A DNA stretch of 64,000 nucleotides, from NCBI GenBank assembly GCA_002335175.1, contig DDCA01000001.1, positions 62,001 through 126,000 of the forward strand, given 5' to 3'. The translations under genes were made by a program, and so were the position numbers. Origin of the DNA: Candidatus Saccharibacteria bacterium UBA2018. Lineage in GTDB: Bacteria > Patescibacteriota > Saccharimonadia > Saccharimonadales > Saccharimonadaceae. Below the pieces are notes generated by a model. It did not search any database. It was not told where the DNA came from and worked only from the letters and a program-made list of their open reading frames with translations. This document shows positions 34,534 to 42,256 of this stretch, piece by piece (positions within the stretch are counted from its first letter, which is position 1; each line of letters starts with the position of its first letter).

Positions 34534-35178
34534 ATGCTGACTAATTTTCTGAAGTCGTACCACAAACAAATCGAGTGGCTGCTCGGCATAGTAGTAGTTG
34601 TCTTGGCGGTGGTAGCATGGTCGGCCAATCGAGATCTAACGGACAGTCTCACAATCTATGACATCTTTCCTCCGCTGGGGCTTGTCGCTTTTGGACTTAT
34701 GTGGACGCACTTTGTAATGGGTGCCATCAGGCGGTACGGACGCATTGATTCACCGAAAGAAAGTGCGTACAAAACCGTATCATTCGGTATTGTGCTAGGG
34801 TTACTCATTTTGCATCCAGGTCTGCTGGTGCTAGGGCTGTACCGGGACGGCTATGGCCCACCGCCATTCAGTTATATTGAAGTTTACTCGACCCAGCTGC
34901 TCGCTGTCGGTATGGGCAGTATTGGCCTGACTATATTTTTAGCGTTCGAGCTGAAGCGCTGGTTTTCCGAAAAATCATGGTGGAAATATATCGAATGGGC
35001 ACAGCTAGTGGGCATGGCGGCGATATTCTACCATGCGTTACAATTAGGAGGAGAACTAAAGCAGCCATGGTTCGTAGCCGTTTGGTGGTTCTATGGGCTG
35101 ACGCTCGTGCTTGCTGTCGGTTATACCAAATTTGTAAGTATGAAAAAGGGGAAAAGCTATGGAGAAGAAGTCGTCTAA
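34534..35178 (+). CDS. Ferric-reductase-like membrane protein
   Basis: This 214-residue protein has six predicted transmembrane helices, and His residues in several of them (LMWTHFVMG, LILHPGLL, AIFYHALQL), as expected for two stacked b-type hemes in ferric-reductase-like proteins. No flavin/NAD domain is fused. It overlaps the next gene, a cupredoxin, which suggests a short electron-transfer chain. The assignment rests on helix and His spacing, so another heme membrane family is possible. Confidence 0.6.
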   Translation: MLTNFLKSYHKQIEWLLGIVVVVLAVVAWSANRDLTDSLTIYDIFPPLGLVAFGLMWTHFVMGAIRRYGRIDSPKESAYKTVSFGIVLGLLILHPGLLVLGLYRDGYGPPPFSYIEVYSTQLLAVGMGSIGLTIFLAFELKRWFSEKSWWKYIEWAQLVGMAAIFYHALQLGGELKQPWFVAVWWFYGLTLVLAVGYTKFVSMKKGKSYGEEVV

Positions 35179-35626
35179 ACTAGGCTGGGTAATAGCGGCC
35201 ATTGTGATTGTTCTGGGAATCGGTGCAGCCGTGTACGCGCTGGCCATGCCATCCGAAAAATCGAACACAGAAAGTACGGCTGGCAGCACTTCGTCCGACT
35301 CATCTTCAGCGGATACTTCCAACCCGGATACGAGCGTGAGCAGCACCGAGGGAAATATCACCCAGATTACATTCCGGGATGATGGCTTTGTAAAACCGGT
35401 CATGACCGTAAAAGCTGGCTCGACTGTAAGAGTAGCAAACCAATCTTCAAACGATATGCAATTCAGCTCGAACGACCATCCTGCTCATACGGATGAGCCG
35501 GCACTTAACCTGGATGTTTTGGCACCGGGTGAATCGGCGAGCTTCACGGCACCGAGTACACCGGGAGAATATGGGTTTCACGATCACATAAATGACCAGT
35601 TCACTGGCACGCTCATCGTCGAGTAA
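35159..35626 (+). CDS. Membrane-anchored cupredoxin-like protein
   Basis: This 155-residue protein has an N-terminal anchor helix (~8-28), a Ser/Thr/Asp linker, and a cupredoxin beta-sandwich (TVRVANQSSNDMQFSSNDHP to the C-terminus). Candidate ligands are the His residues in NDHPAH and GFHDHINDQ. The Cys ligand of blue copper proteins is absent, so it is not a type 1 site as it stands. It overlaps the ferric-reductase-like gene by 20 nt. Confidence 0.7.
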   Translation: MEKKSSKLGWVIAAIVIVLGIGAAVYALAMPSEKSNTESTAGSTSSDSSSADTSNPDTSVSSTEGNITQITFRDDGFVKPVMTVKAGSTVRVANQSSNDMQFSSNDHPAHTDEPALNLDVLAPGESASFTAPSTPGEYGFHDHINDQFTGTLIVE

Positions 35627-35677
35627 CCGGGATTCCTTTGCTACAATTGTAAGAGCAAATCACCAAGAAAAGGAAAC

Positions 35678-36649
35678 ATGGAAGAGACAACCGAACCGAC
35701 TGATATTTTTTTGTGGGCAAACCAAACCGACGCAGTTAAGAATGAACTGCAAATGGAGCTGTTCGTATTTAACAAAAACTACACCCCGTACAGCATTAAC
35801 TTTTCGTCGAATTTAGAGACGCAGCTTAAGGCCATGTTCGTGTTCGATTTAATCAGTACTGTCATTTTTGGTGCAGGCACCGGTTTATCTGTACGAGACT
35901 ATGAGCTAAGTGAAGCCGAGGAGAACGTGCTGCTTCGGACGGAGCTTACAAAAGTGGGCCGAGCCGAGACGTTGCTTCATTTGATTGAACATGAGCGTAG
36001 TGACATAATGCCGTTTTCTGAGACCGAACATGAGTTCAAGCGCATCAAGGGAATTATACTTCGGTGTAAGCGGCCTGACGGCACGGTATTTTACGCCACC
36101 AAAGCGGTACAGCAAAGCAACGTACTGCAGGGCTCAGTCAGCTGGCAGCTAACAGGCGGGACGTTCGCGGCATTCGAACCGGAAATTGGCGTGAGGATTC
36201 CAGTTGATAACCAGGTGCTGATTATAGGTGGAGATATTTTTATCTTTAACCAAACTAAATTTGAAAAATTATTTCAATACAGCTACAAACAGCAACTAAT
36301 TGCCGATAAAAAAGTAGAGGAACTGCTGGCAGCTTACAAGCTAAGCCTGCCTGATGGCATGGACCTGCAGGCTTTGGTGCGCGAGAAACCGGGGGTCGTA
36401 CGGAAGCTTCAAAAGCTGGAAGTCGGCGGCATCACCCAGGACCAAGCGATTGACTATGCCGATACGATGCAGCTAGACCTGATGACCGACGACCAGAACA
36501 AGATTATCATTATGGACGGACGCGACCTCGACATGTTCGTAAACTTGATTAACGAAGACTACATCACCAGTGAGATTACAGGTAAGCGCTACGAAATTAA
36601 AAGCAAGAAACTTCTCGATGAAGCCGAAGGGGAGCCACCGCGGGGATAA
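35678..36649 (+). CDS. DUF4868/KwaB-like protein (tentative)
   Basis: This 323-residue soluble protein resembles DUF4868 proteins in length and in its middle and C-terminal pattern: LIIGGDIFIFNQTKFEKLF followed by a helical stretch and a final IMDGRDLDMFVNLINEDYI...TGKRYEIKSKK. KwaB of the Kiwa anti-phage system has this domain. No KwaA-like four-TM partner is adjacent, since the upstream membrane gene looks heme-binding. The mRNA has a leader with AAAGGAAAC before the ATG. Identity rests on remembered pattern only. Confidence 0.45.
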   Translation: MEETTEPTDIFLWANQTDAVKNELQMELFVFNKNYTPYSINFSSNLETQLKAMFVFDLISTVIFGAGTGLSVRDYELSEAEENVLLRTELTKVGRAETLLHLIEHERSDIMPFSETEHEFKRIKGIILRCKRPDGTVFYATKAVQQSNVLQGSVSWQLTGGTFAAFEPEIGVRIPVDNQVLIIGGDIFIFNQTKFEKLFQYSYKQQLIADKKVEELLAAYKLSLPDGMDLQALVREKPGVVRKLQKLEVGGITQDQAIDYADTMQLDLMTDDQNKIIIMDGRDLDMFVNLINEDYITSEITGKRYEIKSKKLLDEAEGEPPRG

Positions 36650-36687
36650 TTCTGGGCCGCCGCGCACCTAGGCTATACTAGATACAT

Positions 36688-38208
36688 ATGAGACAAAGCC
36701 TAGCGCTGGCCATCATGAATGAGGGCCATAACGTATTTTTGACTGGCCCAGCCGGGTCTGGTAAGACGTATGTGCTGAACCAACTAATTAGACTGAAAAA
36801 ACATGACGGCAAACATGTCAGTGTAACGGCAACGACTGGCCTTGCCGCGTCACACCTGGGCGGCAGCACCATCCATAGCTGGAGCGGAATCGGCGTACAC
36901 GATGAACTGCCGCATAGTTTCATTGAGAATCTGTCGAAAGGCCGACGGGAGATTATTGAAAAGACCGATACGCTGATTATTGACGAAATATCGATGATGC
37001 ACGACTTTCGCCTCGATATGGTTGATACAGTGTGTCGATTGGTGCGAAAAAAGCCGGATGAACCTTTCGGGGGCATACAGGTAATTATGAGTGGCGACTT
37101 CTTCCAACTGCCTCCCGTTAACCGTGCAGAATCGCTGCAAGGACATTTTGTGGTTTTTAGCAAAGTTTGGTCCGAAATGGATCCCGTCGTTTGCTACTTG
37201 GAAGAACAGCACCGCCAAGATGAAGACGACACTCTGAGCGCAATATTAAATGCTATGCGCAGCCGCGACCTGCGGCGGTCGCATGCCGAGCAGCTGCTAG
37301 CCAGGACAGAGGTCGCTCCACCAGAAGGAAGCATTTTCACGGAACTTCATACCGTCAATGTCGACGTTGACAGCCAGAACCAAGCCAAGCTTGAGCAAAT
37401 AGAAGGCGACGAGGTAGCCTACCAGCAGACGACGACTGGTAGCGCAAACTATGTTGAGAGTTTACAGCGCTCGGTGTTAGCACCGGCTGAGCTGCGGCTA
37501 AAACGAGGCGCGTTGGTGATGGCAGTCAAAAACAGCATGGAACGCAAATATCATAACGGCAGTCTTGGACAAGTCGTAGACTTCGACCCACTGACGGATT
37601 ACCCAATTGTAGAGTTTGTAAACGGCAAAGAAGTCCTGATGCAGCCCGATACCTGGGAGCTGCGCGACGGTGACAAAAAACGCGCAAGTATTACGCAGAT
37701 TCCACTGCGACTTGCATGGGCGATTACGATTCATAAAAGCCAAGGGATGACGCTAGACGCCGCATTGATAGACCTTAGGAAGGCATTCGTCGCAGGTATG
37801 GGGTATGTAGCACTCAGCCGTGTCCGCACCCTTGAAAACCTGTACTTAAAAGGTATCAACCGGACAGCCCTCGAAATCAGCGAGACGGCCTATGACATTG
37901 ATGACCAGCTGCGCTCGGCGTCGAAACGCGACGCAACCCGGTTCAAGCATTTAGAAGCAAGAGCCGATGACCTGATGAAATTGCCAGCTAAGGCGAAGAA
38001 ATCATCTGGCTGGCACGACAAGATTGAAAAGATGCGTGAAACTTATCCAAACGCGTATATGCCTTGGACGAAGCAGCACGACGCAACCTTGAAGCAAGAA
38101 TTTCAAAACGGCAAATCAATCAAAGAACTGTCGCGCGCACTCGGCCGGCATGAGGGCTCAATTGCCATGCGTCTCGAGAAGCATTTCGGCGAAGACGTTT
38201 CGCTATGA
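36688..38208 (+). CDS. PIF1-like DNA helicase
   Basis: This 506-residue superfamily 1B helicase has Walker A GPAGSGKTYVL (~21-31), Walker B LIIDEISMMHD, the Q-rich motif GDFFQLPPV and the C-terminal motif TIHKSQGMTLDAA with GYVALSRVRTLENL. The last ~60 residues (TLKQEFQNGKSIKELSRALG) form a helix-turn-helix-like accessory domain. PIF1 enzymes unwind forks, R-loops and G-quadruplexes. TATACT (36674-36679) ends 8 nt before the ATG. Confidence 0.88.
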   Translation: MRQSLALAIMNEGHNVFLTGPAGSGKTYVLNQLIRLKKHDGKHVSVTATTGLAASHLGGSTIHSWSGIGVHDELPHSFIENLSKGRREIIEKTDTLIIDEISMMHDFRLDMVDTVCRLVRKKPDEPFGGIQVIMSGDFFQLPPVNRAESLQGHFVVFSKVWSEMDPVVCYLEEQHRQDEDDTLSAILNAMRSRDLRRSHAEQLLARTEVAPPEGSIFTELHTVNVDVDSQNQAKLEQIEGDEVAYQQTTTGSANYVESLQRSVLAPAELRLKRGALVMAVKNSMERKYHNGSLGQVVDFDPLTDYPIVEFVNGKEVLMQPDTWELRDGDKKRASITQIPLRLAWAITIHKSQGMTLDAALIDLRKAFVAGMGYVALSRVRTLENLYLKGINRTALEISETAYDIDDQLRSASKRDATRFKHLEARADDLMKLPAKAKKSSGWHDKIEKMRETYPNAYMPWTKQHDATLKQEFQNGKSIKELSRALGRHEGSIAMRLEKHFGEDVSL

Positions 38209-38236
38209 CGCAGCACATATCGTATACTAAAGCGTA

Positions 38237-39235
38237 GTGAGAGACAGATTAAAAATCGTCGTTATTGGTGGCGGAACGGGCTCGTTTACGGTGCTGAGCG
38301 CGTTGAAACCGTATACACATGACCTAACGGCAATCGTCAGTATGGCCGACGACGGCGGGAGTACCGGAGTGTTGCGAGATGAACTGGGCGTATTGCCGCC
38401 GGGTGATGTTCGCCAATGCTTGGTTGCGCTCAGCGAGTCGCCAAAAATCCGCGACTTGTTTAATTACCGCTTCGAAGAAGGAACTTTTGGTGGCCACTCA
38501 TTCGGTAACATTTTGCTAACGGCCCTAGAGAAGGTGACCGGCAACTTTTCCGAGGCCATTGAAACTGCTTCTGAAATTCTGCGGGTCGATGGGCGCGTGC
38601 TGCCCGCTACGCTCGATAACGTCCGCCTCCGCATGAGCTGGGAGGACGAAAGCATTACGTTGAGCGGCGAACGGGTAATCGATGCTGACCATTTTGCTAA
38701 TGACCCTAGAAAAGCCCAGCTTAGCCTCGAGCCAACCGCTACCGCTAACCCGACGGCGCTAGCAGCAATCCAAGAAGCGGACTTAGTTATTATTGCCCCC
38801 GGCGACTTGTACACTTCAATTGGACCGCTACTTGTAATCGACGGTTTCGGCCAAGCGCTTTCGAGCACAGCCGCCAAAGTGGCCTATGTGTGCAATTTGG
38901 TCACCAAGAAAGGACAGACGGAAGGATTTAGCGTTGCGACACATGCGGCTGAAGTTGAGAGATTTGCTGGCATGCCGGTGCTTGATTATGTGCTGTACAA
39001 CAACGCCGAGCCTATGGCGGAGCTTGCCGAGAAGTACCGAGCTGAGAACGCATTTATTGTTAATGCGCCCACCAATGAATTTGAGAGTACTCATTACGAG
39101 GTTGTTTCGGGTGATTTTTTGGGACAAGTTGCAGCCAGGGAGTCCGGAGACGAGCTGCCGGTGACACGCTCGTTTATCCGGCACGATGAAGCCAAGTTGG
39201 GGAAAACATTAACCTCACTGATTCCTAACGAATGA
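38237..39235 (+). CDS. YvcK/CofD-family protein
   Basis: This 332-residue protein has the family N-terminus VVIGGGTGSF, then SMADDGGSTG and LPPGDVRQCLVAL, which bind a nucleotide-sugar-like ligand. In Bacillus YvcK is needed for cell shape and growth on gluconeogenic carbon; it binds UDP-GlcNAc-type molecules. Its place just before the dcw cluster fits a link to wall synthesis. It starts with GTG, 8 nt after TATACT (38223-38228), and overlaps the next gene by 4 nt. Confidence 0.88.
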   Translation: MRDRLKIVVIGGGTGSFTVLSALKPYTHDLTAIVSMADDGGSTGVLRDELGVLPPGDVRQCLVALSESPKIRDLFNYRFEEGTFGGHSFGNILLTALEKVTGNFSEAIETASEILRVDGRVLPATLDNVRLRMSWEDESITLSGERVIDADHFANDPRKAQLSLEPTATANPTALAAIQEADLVIIAPGDLYTSIGPLLVIDGFGQALSSTAAKVAYVCNLVTKKGQTEGFSVATHAAEVERFAGMPVLDYVLYNNAEPMAELAEKYRAENAFIVNAPTNEFESTHYEVVSGDFLGQVAARESGDELPVTRSFIRHDEAKLGKTLTSLIPNE

Positions 39236-39999
39236 GCCCAGGGTACGATATGCCACCAACCCACGATCCAGAGCTAGAGGCGCGTAAAGTCGCTACTGTG
39301 GCTGTTCTAGACATGGACCGGACACTGCTTAATACCGACCAGCTCGCGTATGCTATGTGCGACATGCTGATTTTACATACCGTATCCGAAGAAGACATTA
39401 ACCAGCACAAAGCGCACATCGATGCGAATTATGGCAATAATTTCTCAGTAACCGATTACTTGGCTGAAATATATAATGAAGAAATCGTTGAGCTGATAAA
39501 AGAAGATCTGCTCAATCTCGCTGAATCCGACGAACTTAGAGAGCGGTTACTGTTTCCAGGTACGATGGAGCTGCTTGATGCATTAGCAGAGAGCGATACC
39601 CCGCATGCCATCTTGACGCGCGGTGTACGAAAAAACCAGGAATTTAAACTCGCGCTATTTCGCAGGCTCGTCGACCGTTCTGAAGAAGAATTGCCGGGCG
39701 AGGTAACTACGGAAGAATACAAGAGTGAATGGATTCACCATACCTGGACTGACGAGGGCCGTATTGTCATCCCGAAGGGATTTTTTGGGAAAGAAAGCCT
39801 ACAAGCAGAACAGGTTATTGTTATTGATGACAAAAAAGATAATTTGCTTTCCCCCGACATCAGAGTGAAGGGTATTTTGGTCGACAACAGGGAAGCACCG
39901 CCGAAGGGAAAGTATTCCATAGCTGCGATTGCGGAACTGGTTAACCAAGGTGGCAAGCTTGAGGCACTCGCAACATGGTACCAGAGAGAAGCCGCTTAG
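39232..39999 (+). CDS. HAD-superfamily hydrolase
   Basis: This 255-residue protein has HAD motif I (VLDMDRTLLNT), a Ser/Thr motif II (AILTRGVRK), and motif IV (VIVIDDKKDN). It probably removes phosphate from a small molecule; the substrate is unknown. It is coupled to the YvcK gene by ATGA overlap. Confidence 0.8.
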   Translation: MSPGYDMPPTHDPELEARKVATVAVLDMDRTLLNTDQLAYAMCDMLILHTVSEEDINQHKAHIDANYGNNFSVTDYLAEIYNEEIVELIKEDLLNLAESDELRERLLFPGTMELLDALAESDTPHAILTRGVRKNQEFKLALFRRLVDRSEEELPGEVTTEEYKSEWIHHTWTDEGRIVIPKGFFGKESLQAEQVIVIDDKKDNLLSPDIRVKGILVDNREAPPKGKYSIAAIAELVNQGGKLEALATWYQREAA

Positions 40000-40021
40000 T
40001 TATCCACACTTCTGGGGATAA
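40000..40021. promoter_or_regulatory. Inverted pair of DnaA-box-like sites
   Basis: TTATCCACA (40000-40008) is a perfect DnaA 9-mer. TGGGGATAA (40013-40021) is its inverted partner with one mismatch to TTATNCACA. They are 4 bp apart just upstream of the mraZ promoter. Confidence 0.5.
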
Positions 40022-40060
40022 ACCCCGTCACAGCTATTTTCGTAAAAAAAGTACTTGCAA

Positions 40061-40106
40061 GTGGGTAGCTGTGGGTATTATGATAGGTCTAGTGGAAAAA
40101 AGTGGG
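40061..40106 (+). promoter_or_regulatory. Probable MraZ operator overlapping dcw promoter
   Basis: Four GTGG repeats at 40061, 40071, 40092 and 40102 form two pairs with a 10-bp period. MraZ is known to bind GTGG/TGGG direct repeats spaced one helical turn apart in front of its own gene. TATTATGAT (40076-40084) lies between the pairs, with TTGCAA (40056-40060 and on) as possible -35. This supports autoregulation of the cluster. Confidence 0.7.
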
Positions 40107-40202
40107 TAACCCCACCAAAAAACAAAAACACCACTGCACCAAAAAATAATCAACGCGTAAGCCGAGCATAAAGCCGGCGAGCAGAAGGCACCCTGATAGC
40201 GA

Positions 40203-40553
40203 ATGGATTATTTCGAACGAAAGCTTGATGACAAGCGTCGGTTAACGATACCGACGGAGCTTCGAAATGAATTCGCCAGCGGCGTTGTCGTAACTCGTGG
40301 GTTTGGCGACTATCTCCACCTGTACTCCGTAGAAGTATGGAACCAGGCAGTTGAACCGGCACTCGCAGGCAATATTCTCGATGAGAAGACGGCTGACCTG
40401 AACGTCAAGTTTCGCACCGGCAAGACCGATGCGGAGTTAGACCAAAAACAGGGCAGAGTCACCATCGAACAACATTTGCTAGACTACGCCAATATCGAAC
40501 GCGACCTTGTCGCTGTACGAGCAGGGCAATACTGGCGCCTCATGGCCGCCTAG
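40203..40553 (+). CDS. mraZ: Transcriptional regulator MraZ
   Basis: This 116-residue protein consists of two SpoVT/AbrB-like swapped-hairpin halves: DDKRRLTIPTELR near the start and DQKQGRVTIEQHLL in the second half. MraZ forms rings that bind GTGG repeats and regulate the dcw cluster. It is shorter than E. coli MraZ (152). The leader (40090-40202) is almost free of G from 40115 to 40160 and carries no clear Shine-Dalgarno. Confidence 0.88.
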   Translation: MDYFERKLDDKRRLTIPTELRNEFASGVVVTRGFGDYLHLYSVEVWNQAVEPALAGNILDEKTADLNVKFRTGKTDAELDQKQGRVTIEQHLLDYANIERDLVAVRAGQYWRLMAA

Positions 40554-40841
40554 TCTGATTATTCTTTGAAAACGGTTCTTTAACAACCAACGAAAAGAAA
40601 AATACCTCGAGATTACCAATCTGGTGGCGTGGACAGTGGAATGGGCGAACACAGAAAACAACGCCTCGAACCTTCCTCTAAACACACCTCCCAAAACTCC
40701 ACCTCACACATAAGTCTCTCAAGTTTCACCAACCTCCGGTTAGTGAACATTACTTATACAAAAACAAACACAACTGCGAAAACAAACAGTTCTACGCTGC
40801 CAGTTTGGTGATCTCGAAACTGATACAATAAAGTAACAGAT
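40554..40841 (+). other. G-poor, C/A-rich gap between mraZ and rsmH
   Basis: There is no credible gene here; a 60-codon frame (40629-40811) is low-complexity and has no Shine-Dalgarno. From about 40660 to 40800 the plus strand is strikingly poor in G and rich in C and A, which would leave the RNA unstructured, as in Rho-utilisation sites. TACAAT at 40824-40829 provides a second promoter ending 12 nt before rsmH. Confidence 0.4.
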
Positions 40842-41738
40842 ATGAGTATTAAAGAACATCCACCACATTTTGTTCATGTTCCCGTGCTGCTGACGGCGAC
40901 TTTGGACGTACTGGCCCCGGCTACCGGCGAGACCTATTTAGATCTCACTGCTGGCTACGGCGGCCACGCCTCCAAAGTGCTCGATGTAACACAGAACTAC
41001 CAAGGCGCCGTTTTGGTTGACCGCGACGAGAACGCTGTTAATCATTTGCAGGCATTTGGAAAAAAAGGAGCTCGGATTGTACACCAGGATTTTGCAGCCG
41101 CCGCCCGGCAGCTTGTAGATGAAGGGGAACGATTCGACATGATACTTGTGGATCTCGGGGTGTCGTCGCCACAGCTAGACCAAGCTGATCGAGGTTTTTC
41201 CTTTACAAACAGCGGACCGCTCGATATGCGCATGGACCCTTCAGGGGGTAAAAGCGCAGCCGATCTCGTTAACACTCTAGGTGAAAATGAGCTCCGGCGT
41301 ATCATTATCGAATACGGCGAAGAAAACAGGGGATTTGCAAACCGAATTGCCCGTGCCATCGTTCGTAACCGTCCGTTTCGTACTACAAAGGAACTAGCCG
41401 ATCTTATCTTGGACCAGCACAAAGGCCGCTGGCAACGTATTCATCCGGCGACCCGTACCTTTCAAGCGCTCCGCATTGCGACCAATGACGAGCTTTCCCA
41501 GATTGAAAGCATCCTCCCACTCACAGCAGATTTACTGAATCCAGGGGGAAGGGTAGCAATCATCAGCTTTCATAGCCTGGAAGACCGCCTGGTCAAACGA
41601 TACTTCAAGGAACAATCAGAAGCAGGGTTTGAATCAGAACTCGAGATTATTACCAAGAAGCCGATCGAAGGAGCAACCGATGATGCTCACAATCCGCGCG
41701 CCCGCAGTGCAAAATTACGGGCCGCCCGCAAAAAATAA
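40842..41738 (+). CDS. rsmH: 16S rRNA (cytosine-1402-N4) methyltransferase
   Basis: This 298-residue enzyme (formerly MraW) N4-methylates C1402 at the ribosomal P-site. Motifs visible are HVPVLL at the N-terminus, LDLTAGYGGHASKVL for SAM binding, LVDLGVSSPQLD, RMDPSGG and SFHSLEDRLVK. Length fits the family. It is the second gene of the dcw cluster. Confidence 0.95.
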   Translation: MSIKEHPPHFVHVPVLLTATLDVLAPATGETYLDLTAGYGGHASKVLDVTQNYQGAVLVDRDENAVNHLQAFGKKGARIVHQDFAAAARQLVDEGERFDMILVDLGVSSPQLDQADRGFSFTNSGPLDMRMDPSGGKSAADLVNTLGENELRRIIIEYGEENRGFANRIARAIVRNRPFRTTKELADLILDQHKGRWQRIHPATRTFQALRIATNDELSQIESILPLTADLLNPGGRVAIISFHSLEDRLVKRYFKEQSEAGFESELEIITKKPIEGATDDAHNPRARSAKLRAARKK

Positions 41739-41759
41739 AAAGAGGGAAGGGGCTAAAAA

Positions 41760-41825
41760 ATGCCAGTCCACATTCCGGTACAAAACCAATCAGTCGAAAC
41801 AAAAGTGACTGTACGGTTTAACTAA
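41760..41825 (+). CDS. Possible 21-codon peptide gene in dcw cluster
   Basis: An ATG at 41760 follows GAGGGAAGGGG at a usable distance and opens 21 codons (MPVHIPVQNQSVETKVTVRFN) ending in TAA. It is unusual here in having the strongest Shine-Dalgarno of the cluster. It could be a leader peptide for ftsL or chance. A GGGCGTCT/AGACGCCC hairpin follows it. Confidence 0.3.
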   Translation: MPVHIPVQNQSVETKVTVRFN

Positions 41826-41832
41826 CAAACCC

Positions 41833-41863
41833 GGGCGTCTGCTCCAAAATATAGTAGACGCCC
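41833..41863 (+). other. Intra-operon hairpin before ftsL
   Basis: GGGCGTCT (41833-41840) pairs perfectly with AGACGCCC (41856-41863) around a 15-nt AT-rich loop. There is an A-rich, not T-rich, sequence after it, so it is more likely a processing or stability element than a terminator. Confidence 0.5.
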
Positions 41864-41890
41864 ACCACGAAAAAAACAAAGAAAAACAAA

Positions 41891-42238
41891 ATGTCATACT
41901 CCACCACCGCAACATATAGCCGTCGCCGCTCGAACTGGAACCGCAACCAGAACACCGTAGCGTTTACGTCGGCCGTCAAGCTTGGCCCCATAACTCATAC
42001 CGTTCTTGTAGCGCTTATGATTACGGTGCTTGGCTTGATATACTTGACTCAGGCTACCAAAGCGACGAGTTACGACTACGAAGCTCAAAAAATCGACACA
42101 AAAATTGCCGAACTAAGTGATGAAAAGACAGATCTCGAAGTAGAAAACGCCCGTCTGACCGCACTTTCAGAAGTCCAAAGCAGTAGTGTCGCTCGGGCAA
42201 TGACAAAGCCTTCAACTCCCGCTTACGTAGGCAACTAA
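41891..42238 (+). CDS. ftsL: FtsL-like division protein
   Basis: This 115-residue bitopic protein has a basic cytoplasmic N-terminus, one transmembrane helix (~38-58) and an extracellular coiled coil (TKIAELSDEKTDLEVENARL region). FtsL is identified mainly by this topology and its place between rsmH and ftsI. It would form a complex with FtsQ (47428) and a FtsB-like partner to activate FtsW-FtsI. The upstream sequence is A-rich without a Shine-Dalgarno. Confidence 0.75.
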   Translation: MSYSTTATYSRRRSNWNRNQNTVAFTSAVKLGPITHTVLVALMITVLGLIYLTQATKATSYDYEAQKIDTKIAELSDEKTDLEVENARLTALSEVQSSSVARAMTKPSTPAYVGN

Positions 42239-42256
42239 CTTTAGGAGCCCGCTCCA

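Noticed and set aside
34534..36649. A complete Kiwa (KwaA-KwaB) system
   Set aside because: The only nearby membrane protein has heme-like His pairs and is coupled to a cupredoxin, not to the KwaB-like gene.
40629..40811. 60-codon frame between mraZ and rsmH
   Set aside because: Low-complexity Ser/Thr/Asn content in a G-poor region, with no Shine-Dalgarno or promoter at a suitable distance.
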